Shown here: piece by piece, positions 15,759 through 25,394 of the stretch | Layout of the letters: each line of letters starts with the position of its first letter | How positions within the stretch are numbered: the first letter of the stretch is position 1 | NCBI GenBank assembly: GCA_944412495.1 | Contig: CALYBL010000035.1 | Location: forward strand, 81,800-145,799 | Direction of reading: 5' to 3' | Source of the DNA: an uncultured Clostridia bacterium | GTDB lineage: Bacteria > Bacillota > Clostridia > Oscillospirales > Acutalibacteraceae | DNA: 64,000 nt | Made by a program: the position numbers and the translations under genes | The notes under the pieces: generated by a model | The model's input: only the letters and a program-made list of their open reading frames with translations | The model's database searches: none | Told to the model about the DNA's origin: nothing

Positions 15759-17107
15759 TGGCAACATTTACGGCAATCCCCGAAAAAACACAATCCGCCA
15801 CCGCTATGAAGCGTGTCATTGACTATGTCATGCAGGACAAGAAAACCTTGTATAACGGTATCAGGCTTGTCAGCGGTCAGAACTGTGTTCCCGAATCAGC
15901 GTATCAAGAGTTTATGGCTACCAAGCATCAATACGGCAAAGCAAACGGCGTGTTCTTCAAACAGTATGTGCAATCGTTTAAGCCGGGTTGTGGTACGACG
16001 CCTGAGCAGATACACCAAATCGGCTTGGAACTGGCAAAAGCATTTGACGGATTCGAGGTTGTTGTGGCAACACACATTGACCGCGATCACTGGCATAATC
16101 ATTTTGTTGTCAATTCTGTCAGTTATGAAACCGGACTGAAAATCCAAATCAATGAAAAAGGTTTGGAACAGTTACGGCGCAAGTCAGATGAAATTTGCCA
16201 GCGGTTTGGCTTAGAGGTACTGAAACCTTACCAAAAGCCGAAACAGAAATCACTGAACCAACGGGAATACCGAGCGGCATTACGTGGCAGCAGCAAAAAG
16301 TTGAAATTGACTAACGCTATTGATTATGCCGTAGCTATAAGCCGAAGCCAAAAGCAGTTTGTCGAGCAGATGAATAAACTTGGATACGGTGTAAAGTGGA
16401 TCGAACATTACAAATATATCACCTACACCACGCCGGACGGTCAGCGGTTTCGGGACAACCGATTACTGGATGACAAATATTTAAAAACGAACATGGAGGA
16501 ATTATTTGCTTATGAATATGGAACAGTTAAAACAGATCAACAAAATAGAACAGATTACCGAGCAGACAGCAGCTGCCTTGACAGAACCGATACAGCCGAC
16601 CTATCTTCTGCTCAAGCCGGAACAGTACAATTTAATAGCCCAGACAATATCAGCGACTGGACAAGCCATTGTGCAAAGTACGGATTTGATATCCGAGCTG
16701 CCGACACATCAGGATTTAAACGACCTGATCGTACGGACGCTTCGCCCAAATGCTTCAGAGATACGGGAAATTGTAGACCGCAGGACGGACTCGATGAAGT
16801 ATTCCGTAGAGGAAAAATTATCGAAGCAGACGGAAGTCTTGGAGAAAACGCTCGACAAGAAGCTTTCGTATATGATGACGGAGATGAAAGCAAAAGATTT
16901 GACGCCGTGGAAGCTCAAACTGAAATGGATATTGATTGGAGCGATATTGCCGTCAATACTGCTTATCTGGCAGCTGATCTTCAGATGATGTTCGGAGGTA
17001 CAGATGACAAAAAACCGCAGAAAAAGAAACCTGTCCGTGAGCGCAAACACGGACAGAAGAAAAAAGAAGACCAAAGTCAGGACATTGACTTTGAGATAAA
17101 AATGTAA
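15758..17107 (+). CDS. Relaxase/mobilization nuclease, MOBP type
   Basis: The enzyme nicks oriT and pilots the strand during conjugal mobilization. The 449 residues have an N-terminal motif I region with a likely catalytic Tyr (KRVIDYVMQD), and the metal-binding HIDRDHWHNHFVVNSV motif at about residues 108-123, which carries the three-His pattern. A basic Lys-rich tail ends the protein. GGGGAGGTG precedes the ATG, which overlaps mobC's stop. The C-terminal 160 codons are shared with a second gene in another frame. Confidence 0.93.
   Translation: MATFTAIPEKTQSATAMKRVIDYVMQDKKTLYNGIRLVSGQNCVPESAYQEFMATKHQYGKANGVFFKQYVQSFKPGCGTTPEQIHQIGLELAKAFDGFEVVVATHIDRDHWHNHFVVNSVSYETGLKIQINEKGLEQLRRKSDEICQRFGLEVLKPYQKPKQKSLNQREYRAALRGSSKKLKLTNAIDYAVAISRSQKQFVEQMNKLGYGVKWIEHYKYITYTTPDGQRFRDNRLLDDKYLKTNMEELFAYEYGTVKTDQQNRTDYRADSSCLDRTDTADLSSAQAGTVQFNSPDNISDWTSHCAKYGFDIRAADTSGFKRPDRTDASPKCFRDTGNCRPQDGLDEVFRRGKIIEADGSLGENARQEAFVYDDGDESKRFDAVEAQTEMDIDWSDIAVNTAYLAADLQMMFGGTDDKKPQKKKPVRERKHGQKKKEDQSQDIDFEIKM
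16512..16988 (+). CDS. Nested gene: coiled-coil protein with C-terminal membrane anchor
   Basis: A 158-residue frame lies wholly inside the 3' part of the relaxase, in the +1 frame relative to it. GGAGG (16495-16499) precedes both an in-frame TTG at 16506 (6-base spacing) and ATG at 16512 (12-base spacing). The protein is rich in Gln/Glu/Lys/Leu helix (KQTEVLEKTLDKKLSYMM) and ends in a hydrophobic segment (ILIGAILPSILLIWQLIF), looking like a tail-anchored mobilization accessory protein. The relaxase frame over the same bases also reads as sensible protein, so this looks like true gene overlap. I do not recognise the family firmly. Confidence 0.65.
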   Translation: MNMEQLKQINKIEQITEQTAAALTEPIQPTYLLLKPEQYNLIAQTISATGQAIVQSTDLISELPTHQDLNDLIVRTLRPNASEIREIVDRRTDSMKYSVEEKLSKQTEVLEKTLDKKLSYMMTEMKAKDLTPWKLKLKWILIGAILPSILLIWQLIFR

Positions 17108-17134
17108 AGGAGGCCTGCCCGACAACAATAACAA

Positions 17135-17320
17135 ATGCCGTGTTGCCGTATGGCAACGAGCAAATGCAAGATACCGAAACACGAATTGGAATCATTGGCA
17201 AGATGTTTTCTTTCCGATATTCAAGCCTTTTTCGAAAGCGAGGAAGGCAGGAAAGAATATGAGGAATGGAAGGCAGAACAAATCAAAATAAAGGCACAGA
17301 GAGCCGATAAGACAGCTTGA
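17135..17320 (+). CDS. Small charged protein at island end
   Basis: The frame gives 61 residues; a second ATG at 17150 would give 56. The body (KHELESLARC..DIQAFFESEEGRKEYEEWKAEQ) looks like a small protein often found after relaxase genes in clostridial mobile elements; no function is known to me. AAAGGAGG lies 21 bases before the first ATG, and an in-frame stop at 17129 rules out earlier starts. A palindrome GTTGCC..GGCAAC straddles the second ATG and could occlude it. Confidence 0.65.
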   Translation: MPCCRMATSKCKIPKHELESLARCFLSDIQAFFESEEGRKEYEEWKAEQIKIKAQRADKTA

Positions 17321-17330
17321 GAGAACAAAG

Positions 17331-17358
17331 CAAGGCGGGGAGAAAACTCCCTGCCTTG
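17331..17358 (+). terminator. Hairpin after the small island gene, terminator-like
   Basis: CAAGGCGGGGAG pairs with CTCCCTGCCTTG around AAAA with one mismatch. No T run follows (CGGCACTATTTC), so it may terminate weakly or stabilise the mRNA end. Confidence 0.5.
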
Positions 17359-17404
17359 CGGCACTATTTCTTGCTATTGAAATTGGGATATTCAAATAAA
17401 ACAG

Positions 17405-17447
17405 TAAATCCGAACCCGTCTCCAACAAGGACAAGGTTCGGATTTAT
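17405..17447 (-). terminator. Terminator of tRNA-Leu
   Basis: TAAATCCGAAC and GTTCGGATTTA form an 11-bp perfect stem just downstream of the tRNA on the minus strand, followed by CTGTTTTATTT. Confidence 0.6.
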
Positions 17448-17453
17448 ACCGTT

Positions 17454-17538
17454 TGGTGCGGGTAACAGGACTTGAACCTGCACGCTTTGCAGCACTGGAT
17501 CCTAAGTCCAGCGCGTCTGCCAATTCCGCCATACCCGC
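17454..17538 (-). tRNA. tRNA-Leu, anticodon TAG
   Basis: The 85-base gene includes an encoded CCA. The acceptor stem is GCGGGTA/TACCCGC, the anticodon stem CTGGA/TCCAG encloses loop CTTAGGA (anticodon TAG, reading CUA), and there is a long variable arm typical of Leu. It lies just beyond the right side of the mobile island. I did not find a duplicated tRNA 3' end at the island's other edge. Confidence 0.95.
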
Positions 17539-17584
17539 ATATATATTAAGTTTTACATGATGTCTGCCTAACTCGCTGCAGTGT

Positions 17585-17650
17585 CTACCCCGCAGCCGCG
17601 CTCCGCGTTACTCTTGCGGTGCCCGGCTCTGCCTTCGGTTGCTTTGGCAG
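17585..17650 (-). repeat. Fragment of dispersed repeat B
   Basis: On the minus strand the blocks GGCAGAGCCGGGCACCGCAAGAG and CCTGCCAAAG match the right end of repeat B at 41.3-41.6 and 47.9 kb (GACAGAGCC.GGCACCGCAGGAG). The remaining part is diverged. It sits upstream of the tRNA-Leu gene, in the space between it and addA. Confidence 0.5.
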
Positions 17651-17698
17651 GATGAGCAATAGATATTATATATGATTTTCGATTCAAAGTCAACAGAA

Positions 17699-20600
17699 TT
17701 ATAAATCAATTCCTATACTTTTTCCGAGAGCAAATGAATATATGAGTGCTTCTTTTACCTCTATGCCGCACAGACGCTTTAGGGCGTAGGCATAAAGTCT
17801 GAGCTGCTCACTGTATCTTTGTACAAGCTCCTCCGGATGCTTTACTCTATCGGTCTTGTAATCTACCACTACAATGCCGTCCTGCTCCTCAAAAAAGCAG
17901 TCTATTATTCCCTGCACAACTATGTCTTCCTCACCGGCATCGGCACCGTATATTTCCTTGGCCGGAACGTCAAGCATAAAGCGCCATTCCCTCATCAGAT
18001 TTTCGGCGCGCTGCATGCGCTCATAAAGACCGCTTTCAAAAAACTCCTTCGCCTTTTCTATATCTATTGAGGCTGCCTGCTCACGTGTAATATATTCAAG
18101 CTCGGCAACGCGTTTTATCTCTGCTTCTATGTTATTTGCGGCCTTTTCAAAATCCGCGTACTGCATAAACTCATGAAGTGCAGTGCCTCGCTCGGCAGGC
18201 GTCATGCCCTGTGAGTGCATAAAGGCCGGGCGCGATTTGAACATATCCTTTCTGTCCGCGCTGTGAGTAAGCTCCGATGCAGTGAGTTTGACCGGCAGCC
18301 GCCTGCTTCCGGGGCCGTCGTAAACATACTGTACGCTCTCTTTTATTCTTTCTATTATCTCGCCGCTCGCCTCGTTTTCCTCAGCCGCCGCAGTTGGCTC
18401 TTGTACAGCTATGTCACCGGCACAGGCTATTTTAATATCTATCTTCTCCTCGGCGGCGGCTGGAGCAAGACTGCTGCTGCACATTTCACGCAAATCCTTT
18501 CCGGACGGATGCAGCAGCGCGCACATCAGCACCCATGCGCCAAATCCTGAGGCCGACACCACCGTGCGCGCGTCTATCGGGTCGTCGGGCGACGACCATT
18601 CTGACTCGAGCACTGCCGCGTGTTCGGAAATGTCTTCCGTTACCTTGTCCTTCGTCATGACGAAAACCAGCTTTTCCTCTGCGCGCGTCATGGCGACATA
18701 CAGTATACGCATTTCTTCTGCAATAAGCTCCCTGTTCATATCAATGGCTATCGCCTGACGCGGCAGCGTGTTGTAGCGTATATCCGTCACGCCGCTGCGG
18801 CACATCATCCCTATGCCGGAGCTTTTGTGCATAACAAGCCCTGCCTGCAGGCTCTTTTTGTTGAATTTGGCCGCACAGCCGGCTATTATGCATATCGGGA
18901 ACTGCAGGCCCTTCGATTTATGTATGCTCATTATTTTGACCATGCCGGAGACCTCAGATGCGGGCTGTGCACAGCCAAGGTTGGGATTTGCCTCCTCCAT
19001 ATTGGTCATATACCTTACAAAGCCGCCAAGCCCGTGACGCCCGCTCCTTTCATACTGCCTTGCCATGCCGACGAGCTTTAGGAGATTGGCCTCGCGCTGA
19101 GCGCCGTTTTCCATCGCCTTTACAAGTGACATATAGCTTGTCTTGTCAAAGAGGTATATTAAGAATTCGTCTGCCGGCATTATAAGAGATGCGCGCCTTA
19201 ACTCGTCTATATCATTCACGGCTGCGGCAGCTGCGGCGTCCTCAGCCGACGCATGCAGCAACGCATTGTAAAGGCTGCCGCCTTTGCTCCCCGCGCGCAT
19301 TGCCGCCGCTCTCTCTGCCGTAAAGCCGTATATCGGTGACATAAGCACCGAAAGCAGCGGAATATCCATAAGCGGATTGTCTATTACCTTAAGCAGCGAC
19401 AGCACAGTCATAATCTCCGCCGATTTGAAAAAGCCGCCGCTCAAATCGCACCACACTGGGATGCCGGCAGCCTTAAGCTCGTTGTAGTATATCCCGGCCC
19501 TTGACGACGGTGAGCGCATAAGTATCGTAAAATCACCGTAGCCGGCAGGCCGCAGTATTCCGTCCGCTCCCTTTAAAAAGGCAGGAGCCGCCAGCTTTTT
19601 CTTTATATACTGCGCTATATACCGCGCCTCAATGACCTCCGTCCTTTCACTGAGTCCGTTTTTTTCTATGATATGTATCTCGGCGGCATTTTCGCCGTTC
19701 TCGGCAAATTTTGCGGACGGAGTAAGCCTGTCGTCCTCGGTATAATCCATTCCTCCCGCTTCCCTGCTCATAAGACGGCTGAAAAAGAAATTGACGGCGC
19801 CGCATACGCCGCGGCGGCTGCGGAAATTTTCATCCAGTACTATGTATCTGCGCCCTGCAAAATTATCGCGCTTGTATTCGTCGCGCTTCTTCAGAAAAAT
19901 ATCCGGGTCGGACTGCCTGAAGCCATATATGCTCTGCTTTACGTCACCGACCACGAACAGACGCCTCCCGCCGCCGGATATGGCGTAAAAAAGCGTATCC
20001 TGAAGGTCGTTTATATCCTGATACTCGTCTATAAGCACCTCGTCGTACCTGCCGGCCTCCTCGGCGGCTATCTCTGTAAAGCTAAGTGCGCCGTTTTCTC
20101 TCTTAACGAGCAGCGACAGCGCAAGGTGCTCCATGTCGGAAAAATCCAGGCCGCCGCGTAAACGCTTATATTCGCTGAATATCTCATTATATCTTTTCGT
20201 CACCTCAAAAAGCTTGCTTATCGCCGGCGCGAGTGATTGCACATCCTCCTCGGCAGATTTAAGGTCGGAGGATATCATCGCCTGTAGTTTTTTTATTCGT
20301 TCTGATACATTTGTCTTTACCGCACCCATGCTTTTGACCAAATTCATGTCGTCATGCTTTCTGATTGTTTTGGTGGGCAAAAGCTTAAAGGCCGAAAGAC
20401 GGCTGTAAAGATTATCCCATTCCTTAACGCCGCGCTGGGCAATGTCGGCCATCTGTCCGAGCTCGCGCTCAGCGGCGGAGAAGCAGCCGAAATATGCGCT
20501 CTGCACTTTTTCGTCGCCGTCCATCTGCATTATGGCGCGGTGCAGCGCGGCGGAAAGGGCCGCCATCTCCTCTTCTGCGGCGCGCAGCACGGTATACGCC

Positions 20601-21217
20601 CACGGTGCCTTGTATACACCGCCCGAATACATCGCCTTTACCTTTTCCTCCCACTCGTCGGCAAAGGCCAGCGACGACAAAAAGCTGCTGAGTGACAGCA
20701 CATAGCCGAATATCATGTCCGGGCTGTCAGCCGAGAGAAAGCTGAGAAGCTTTATGAAATCCTTGTCACCTGCAGCAAAATATTCCTCTATGCAGTCGTT
20801 TACCGCACGGCGGCGGAGCACCTCGCATCTGTCCTTGTCTATGATTTTTATGTCAGGCGATATGCCGAGTATGTGAAAATACCTCTTGACAAGGTCCTGG
20901 CAGAAGGCGTCTATCGTGCATATTTTTGCCTTCGGCAGCAGCATGCGCTGGCGGCGCAGCAGACGATTATCCGGCTCCTTTTTTATGGCGTCGCGAAGGG
21001 CGGCGGATATCCTTTCCTTCATCTCCGCCGCAGCCGCCTGCGTAAATGTGACTATAAGCAGCCGGTCGGCAGAAATAGGCTTTTTGGCGTCGGTCAAAAG
21101 GCGCAGCACCCTTTGGGTCAGCACCGCAGTTTTGCCGCTGCCCGCCGCAGCGGACACCAGTACCGGCGCGTCCGCATACACCGCATCGCGCTGGTTGTCA
21201 GTAAGGGTAATCGCCAC
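17699..21217 (-). CDS. addA: ATP-dependent helicase/nuclease subunit A
   Basis: AddA is the UvrD-like helicase and nuclease of the AddAB double-strand-break resection complex, the Bacillota counterpart of RecBCD. The 1172 residues show Walker A SAAAGSGKT (22-30), DEYQDINDLQD, and VKQSIYGFRQSDP, ending with a RecB-like nuclease containing VVDYKTD. The GTG start at 21217 follows GGAGGAGG and overlaps the addB 3' end by 20 bases. The likely partner addB is directly upstream. Confidence 0.95.
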   Translation of the reverse strand: MAITLTDNQRDAVYADAPVLVSAAAGSGKTAVLTQRVLRLLTDAKKPISADRLLIVTFTQAAAAEMKERISAALRDAIKKEPDNRLLRRQRMLLPKAKICTIDAFCQDLVKRYFHILGISPDIKIIDKDRCEVLRRRAVNDCIEEYFAAGDKDFIKLLSFLSADSPDMIFGYVLSLSSFLSSLAFADEWEEKVKAMYSGGVYKAPWAYTVLRAAEEEMAALSAALHRAIMQMDGDEKVQSAYFGCFSAAERELGQMADIAQRGVKEWDNLYSRLSAFKLLPTKTIRKHDDMNLVKSMGAVKTNVSERIKKLQAMISSDLKSAEEDVQSLAPAISKLFEVTKRYNEIFSEYKRLRGGLDFSDMEHLALSLLVKRENGALSFTEIAAEEAGRYDEVLIDEYQDINDLQDTLFYAISGGGRRLFVVGDVKQSIYGFRQSDPDIFLKKRDEYKRDNFAGRRYIVLDENFRSRRGVCGAVNFFFSRLMSREAGGMDYTEDDRLTPSAKFAENGENAAEIHIIEKNGLSERTEVIEARYIAQYIKKKLAAPAFLKGADGILRPAGYGDFTILMRSPSSRAGIYYNELKAAGIPVWCDLSGGFFKSAEIMTVLSLLKVIDNPLMDIPLLSVLMSPIYGFTAERAAAMRAGSKGGSLYNALLHASAEDAAAAAAVNDIDELRRASLIMPADEFLIYLFDKTSYMSLVKAMENGAQREANLLKLVGMARQYERSGRHGLGGFVRYMTNMEEANPNLGCAQPASEVSGMVKIMSIHKSKGLQFPICIIAGCAAKFNKKSLQAGLVMHKSSGIGMMCRSGVTDIRYNTLPRQAIAIDMNRELIAEEMRILYVAMTRAEEKLVFVMTKDKVTEDISEHAAVLESEWSSPDDPIDARTVVSASGFGAWVLMCALLHPSGKDLREMCSSSLAPAAAEEKIDIKIACAGDIAVQEPTAAAEENEASGEIIERIKESVQYVYDGPGSRRLPVKLTASELTHSADRKDMFKSRPAFMHSQGMTPAERGTALHEFMQYADFEKAANNIEAEIKRVAELEYITREQAASIDIEKAKEFFESGLYERMQRAENLMREWRFMLDVPAKEIYGADAGEEDIVVQGIIDCFFEEQDGIVVVDYKTDRVKHPEELVQRYSEQLRLYAYALKRLCGIEVKEALIYSFALGKSIGIDL

Positions 21218-24200
21218 TTTCAATCGCCTCCTCCATAGCTTTTTGCACATCCTCGCCGGACATGTCTTTGGCCGTTCTTATCTCCGTGTCCTCGCCTATG
21301 CGGCATACGCTCCTGTAATCGCAGTGAGCGCAGACAGACGCGGCATTGTCACCATTCTGCTTTCGCGAGCCGTCGTCGCGCGGCGCTATGCTCATATCGC
21401 CGCTGTGCAGTCTCTCACCCATATCCTTAATTCTGCCGAGCACGTACCTCTCAAGCAGCTCGAACTCCTCTGCTCCTGCTATGGATGACCTTTTTGAAAA
21501 ATCCCCGCTTTTAATAATGCTCGCAGGAATGAAGCGTCCTGCCAGATTGCTTTCCATGGCCTTCAGCACGTCGGCATCGTCAGTCAGCAGCCCGTTCATT
21601 TTAAGCTGCTTTTCGTATTCCATTTCCGCTTTTTCAATGCTGTCGCTTTTGCTGCCGCTCACCGTTTTCCTATTTACCGGCATATAGAGTATGCCGGCCG
21701 GGACAATATTTTCACCAAGCGCACCGCCGTTTTCGCAGAGCGTAAACAGATATATGAGCATCTGCATGTTAAGCCCGTACAGCACGTCGCTGATGTCAAA
21801 GGTCTTTTTACCCGTCTTATAATCAACTATCCTAAGATATGTCCTGTCCTCCCTTTTAAAAACGTCAGCGCGGTCGACTACTCCGACGACCGAAGCCCTT
21901 CCGCCGCCGTCGAGAGTTATTTCAAGCGGCGGCACGTCTCCCTCGTCATAGCCTATTTTAAGCTCGCAGGCGGCCGGAGTAAATTCACTCTGCTTCAGCT
22001 CCTCCCCTATCCTCGCAAGCGCATGCGCAAGCAGCGTGCCGATATTCTCAAGCATGAAATCCATCGACGCAGGCAGCTTTTGGGTGCCGGCGGCCCGCCG
22101 TATATATCCCTCTATAAGCTCAAGCGACTGCGCTTTTATATCCGCAAGCGTCATGTCCGCAAGTCCTGTGCCGTGCTCCTCAAGCATTTTTTCAAGCGCG
22201 AAGTGCACTATCGTGCCGCGCTGCATGGCGTCTATCTTTGCTCTTTGCAGCGGTCTTGCATTAAGACCGTACCTGCAAAAATATGAAAATCTGCACTTGG
22301 CATATGTCTCTACCTTTGAGGAGGAAAGCGTCATATTCTTTCCGAAAAGCCTGCCGGCCGCCGTACGGCTTATTTTATCAGACTGTGGAGAAGCGGCCAT
22401 AACAAGCTTCATGTAGCGCTCGGAGTCATATCTGCGCAGATACTCCTTGAGGGACTGCGAGACAGCACTGTGCTCGCGGTACTTTTCCGCCGCCATGCGC
22501 AGGGCGCCGTCCGCCGACTGTGGGAGTCCGCTCTCAGAACTGTAAGGCTCCGGAAAAATATCCCTCACATACTCCAAATATTCCGAGGCATTTTCCGCCT
22601 CAGATGACAGCGATGTCAAGCGATAGGTGATATATAGCCGCTCGCTCGCCTGGCAAAGCGCGCTGTAAAACAGAAGCTTCTCCTGTGAGTCGTCGCTTTG
22701 CGGCGCAGGTATGTCTATGCCCATTGCGGAAATGCTCAGACGGTCGTCATCGGTGAGTATGCCGCCGGAGGACGCCCTCGGATATTCGCCGTCGTTCACG
22801 CCGGCCATGAAAAGTACGCGTACGTTGTCAATCCTCACGCGCTCCGATTCCGAAATCATCACCTCGTCTATGTGCTGCGGTATCTCTCCAAGCTCGGTGT
22901 TCTGAGTCATTACCTCATATATTTTCAGCATGAGAGACGGCGTCATATTCCTGTCGCGAAACAGCTCGGCTATGCGGTTTAAAACATCCATAAGCGCATC
23001 CCAGCTGCGCGAATGAACATCGGCAGTAGCGTCGTCGCAAAGCTCACGCAGGCGCTTGTCGGCGCCGGTGCTTATAAGGAAGCTGTAAAGAGCGGCGCAT
23101 ATTTTCTCTGCGCTGCCGCCTTCATATGAGCGTATAAATTTCTCAATGCTGCCTACAATATCCCTCCGCAGGCTGTTAATGCGCTCTGTCTCGGAGCTAA
23201 AATCCCCGGACGCATCAAAGCCGCGCGGGCTGGCCGTCCACTCCTCCAGCCACTTAAGCCCGCTTATGCCCCAGACGAGCGTGTACTGCTCAAGCATACT
23301 TATGTCGCTTACACTGTACCCTGAAAGGCCGGATTTAAGATATGCAAACATGTCGTCGCTTGAGTATTTATTCGCAGCAATGCTCAAAAGCGACCTCACC
23401 GCCATAAAAAGCGGAAGCGAGGATGCCTTTACATTCCTGTCACAGAAAAATGGTATTTCGCAGCGGCCGAGGGCGGAAGACAAAATGCCCGAATAATCGT
23501 CGAGGCTGCGCACCATGACGGCTATTTCGCCGTATCTTAAGCCCTCCTCTCGCGCCAGCCGTCTTATCTCCTGAGCTATATAGTCCGCCTCGTGATAAAT
23601 GTTGTCCGCGGCTATTATCCTAACGCTGCATTTTTCGCCTGACTCCGGCGCACCGTTCCTCTCTCCGTCCTGATGCGAATTTAAGTCTCCGCTCTCTCCG
23701 GCTTCTGTCTGGTTTGCGCCGCAGGCAGTTTCATTCATGCCGCCATCGGCAATATCCGCCCGCATAACGTCCGCAAAAGAAAGAGCCTGCACACCGGCGG
23801 AATCCGAAAGATAATGCTCATCTCCGGCGTCATAGCTCCCTGTGCCGGCTTCTGCCGCTTCGGCCAAGCAATTCACTGCGTTTGAGCTTTTTTCACCAAA
23901 AATATCAGCCGCTTCGTCAACATATGTGTCAGCCGCGGCAAATGCGCCCGGCTGAAAAAACAGGCCGCGCTCAAGTTTCCTCATATCCTCCGAAACAAAT
24001 CGGCGCTGCTCTGAAAGCCGTACCGGCGCGGCTATTTTTATGCCGTTTTCCCGCGCAAAGCGCATAAGCCGGCTTATCGGCTTTTTTATGCAATGGAAAA
24101 GGCTGCCCTCCTCAGGATTGAGTGAGTCAGAACAAAATGTTATGTAAACATCATTCGCCTGCCTGACCATTTCCTCTATTATCTTATACTGCTGTCCGGT

Positions 24201-24812
24201 AAAGTGCTGAAAGGAGTCTATAATTATATCACAGCCTTTAAAATACTGTGTGTCAATCACCCTGTTGTAAAGCTTTTCGAGGCAGTCCTCACTGTCAAGA
24301 TAAGAGCGGGACAGATATGCGCTGTATGCACCAAAAATAATCTCAAGCTCATGCAGCTTGCTTTTCAGCATATTATTGTCAGCGGCATTTAAAATATTAT
24401 GTAAATCCGTCTCGGACACCGACGCCTGCTTAAGCTCCGACAGCAGCCGCAGCAGCGCCGGCACAAGCTCCGGCAAATCCGCCTGCTTTTTAAAAAGGCT
24501 CAGGCTGTCCTTTACATCCTCCAGCGCCAAGCTCATAAGCGCCGCCTTGCCGCTTTCGTCCAGTACATGTCCGCTTATCCCGCCGACGCGCCGGTGCACG
24601 ATATTGACGAGGCGTGTAAAGCTCAGCACCTCTACACGCTCTGCGGCAGCAATGTCAAGCCGCTCTATAAGCGCGCGCTCGCTCTCAAAGGAGTACTGCT
24701 CCGGCACTATCAGCATTATTCTGCTGTCTCCTGTATTCGCCATTTCGGCGGCTATGCGCCGTGCCGTATAAGTCTTGCCGCTGCCGGCCCGTCCGATAAT
24801 AAAATGCAGCAT
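21198..24812 (-). CDS. addB: ATP-dependent nuclease subunit B
   Basis: AddB is the partner of AddA, with an inactivated helicase fold, chi recognition and a second nuclease. The 1204 residues begin MLHFIIGRAGSGKTYTARR (Walker A) and end with a nuclease domain (IVDYKTGKKTF) bracketed by cysteines (TYAKCRFSYFCRYG and CAHCDYRSVC) that would hold the [4Fe-4S] cluster seen in AddB. An acidic, low-complexity insert at about 330-380 (rich in Ala/Glu/Gly/Asp) is unusual for the family. The ATG at 24812 follows GGAAGGTG. Confidence 0.95.
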   Translation of the reverse strand: MLHFIIGRAGSGKTYTARRIAAEMANTGDSRIMLIVPEQYSFESERALIERLDIAAAERVEVLSFTRLVNIVHRRVGGISGHVLDESGKAALMSLALEDVKDSLSLFKKQADLPELVPALLRLLSELKQASVSETDLHNILNAADNNMLKSKLHELEIIFGAYSAYLSRSYLDSEDCLEKLYNRVIDTQYFKGCDIIIDSFQHFTGQQYKIIEEMVRQANDVYITFCSDSLNPEEGSLFHCIKKPISRLMRFARENGIKIAAPVRLSEQRRFVSEDMRKLERGLFFQPGAFAAADTYVDEAADIFGEKSSNAVNCLAEAAEAGTGSYDAGDEHYLSDSAGVQALSFADVMRADIADGGMNETACGANQTEAGESGDLNSHQDGERNGAPESGEKCSVRIIAADNIYHEADYIAQEIRRLAREEGLRYGEIAVMVRSLDDYSGILSSALGRCEIPFFCDRNVKASSLPLFMAVRSLLSIAANKYSSDDMFAYLKSGLSGYSVSDISMLEQYTLVWGISGLKWLEEWTASPRGFDASGDFSSETERINSLRRDIVGSIEKFIRSYEGGSAEKICAALYSFLISTGADKRLRELCDDATADVHSRSWDALMDVLNRIAELFRDRNMTPSLMLKIYEVMTQNTELGEIPQHIDEVMISESERVRIDNVRVLFMAGVNDGEYPRASSGGILTDDDRLSISAMGIDIPAPQSDDSQEKLLFYSALCQASERLYITYRLTSLSSEAENASEYLEYVRDIFPEPYSSESGLPQSADGALRMAAEKYREHSAVSQSLKEYLRRYDSERYMKLVMAASPQSDKISRTAAGRLFGKNMTLSSSKVETYAKCRFSYFCRYGLNARPLQRAKIDAMQRGTIVHFALEKMLEEHGTGLADMTLADIKAQSLELIEGYIRRAAGTQKLPASMDFMLENIGTLLAHALARIGEELKQSEFTPAACELKIGYDEGDVPPLEITLDGGGRASVVGVVDRADVFKREDRTYLRIVDYKTGKKTFDISDVLYGLNMQMLIYLFTLCENGGALGENIVPAGILYMPVNRKTVSGSKSDSIEKAEMEYEKQLKMNGLLTDDADVLKAMESNLAGRFIPASIIKSGDFSKRSSIAGAEEFELLERYVLGRIKDMGERLHSGDMSIAPRDDGSRKQNGDNAASVCAHCDYRSVCRIGEDTEIRTAKDMSGEDVQKAMEEAIESGDYPY

Positions 24813-25394
24813 ATCGCACCTTCCGTTTTTTAATTACATATATCGCCCTTCAGCAAACCACAATTATATAATATACTCGAATCCGCATTTTAACAAGCAT
24901 AAATACAAGTATATTCTCTTTTCGGCAAAATTTTACAGGTCATTATTTCCTGCAAAGCCGGGGCTATGTCAAATCACGAACTGCGCTTTTATTTGAATCA
25001 CCCTCAGCAGGCGCTGAAGATTATGCCGACCGTATACCTGTGCAATGCCATTGAACATGCGGCAGCACTCTCACTAAAGGCCGCGGTCTTTGAACGCCGC
25101 CTGCCGGCAGCAGGATTGCTTGATGCTTTGACTTAAAGCTCTTCCGCCTCTCCGGATATACGCCGAGGTGCCGTTGTGCCTATGGCAAGCAATAAAAAAG
25201 CCGCCGTCTGACGGAGGGCTAAAGCGGATGCTGCTGCAACACGTCATAACGCGGCACTTGCGGCAGATTTCTCATTTACAGCACCTCGCGGCAAATTTTC
25301 CTAAACAGGAAAACCGCATACAGCTGCAAATGCCCAGCAAGGGCTTTAAGCCAATCAAAACGGCGGGAATATTCTGTTCTATTGCTCTGCTTTA
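24813..25394. other. Non-coding gap between ackA and addB
   Basis: The first roughly 150 bases are AT-rich and hold the promoter area of addBA on the minus strand; I see no near-consensus pair. The rest is GC-rich without a credible gene; a small CCTGCCGGCAGCAGG hairpin (near 25098-25113) is the only structure noticed. No clear terminator for ackA was found. Confidence 0.55.

Larger units (their letters stand above)
7010..17400. mobile_element. Integrative and mobilizable island (serine recombinase, MOBP relaxase)
   Basis: The block is AT-richer than its flanks and carries a large serine recombinase, an excisionase-like HTH, mobC, a relaxase, oriT-like hairpins, and an exporter/two-component cargo. 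No replication gene and no type IV secretion genes are seen, so it would be mobilized in trans rather than self-transmissible. The exact ends are not defined. The left edge is near 7.0-7.25 kb, where recombinase 3'-end sequence is duplicated. The right edge lies between the small gene ending at 17320 and the tRNA-Leu gene at 17454. No duplication of the tRNA 3' end was found at the left edge. Confidence 0.75.

Noticed and set aside
17454..17538. tRNA-Leu 3' end as the attachment site of the island
   Set aside because: No copy of the tRNA 3' end is visible at the left border, and large serine recombinases rarely use tRNA genes. Adjacency may be chance.
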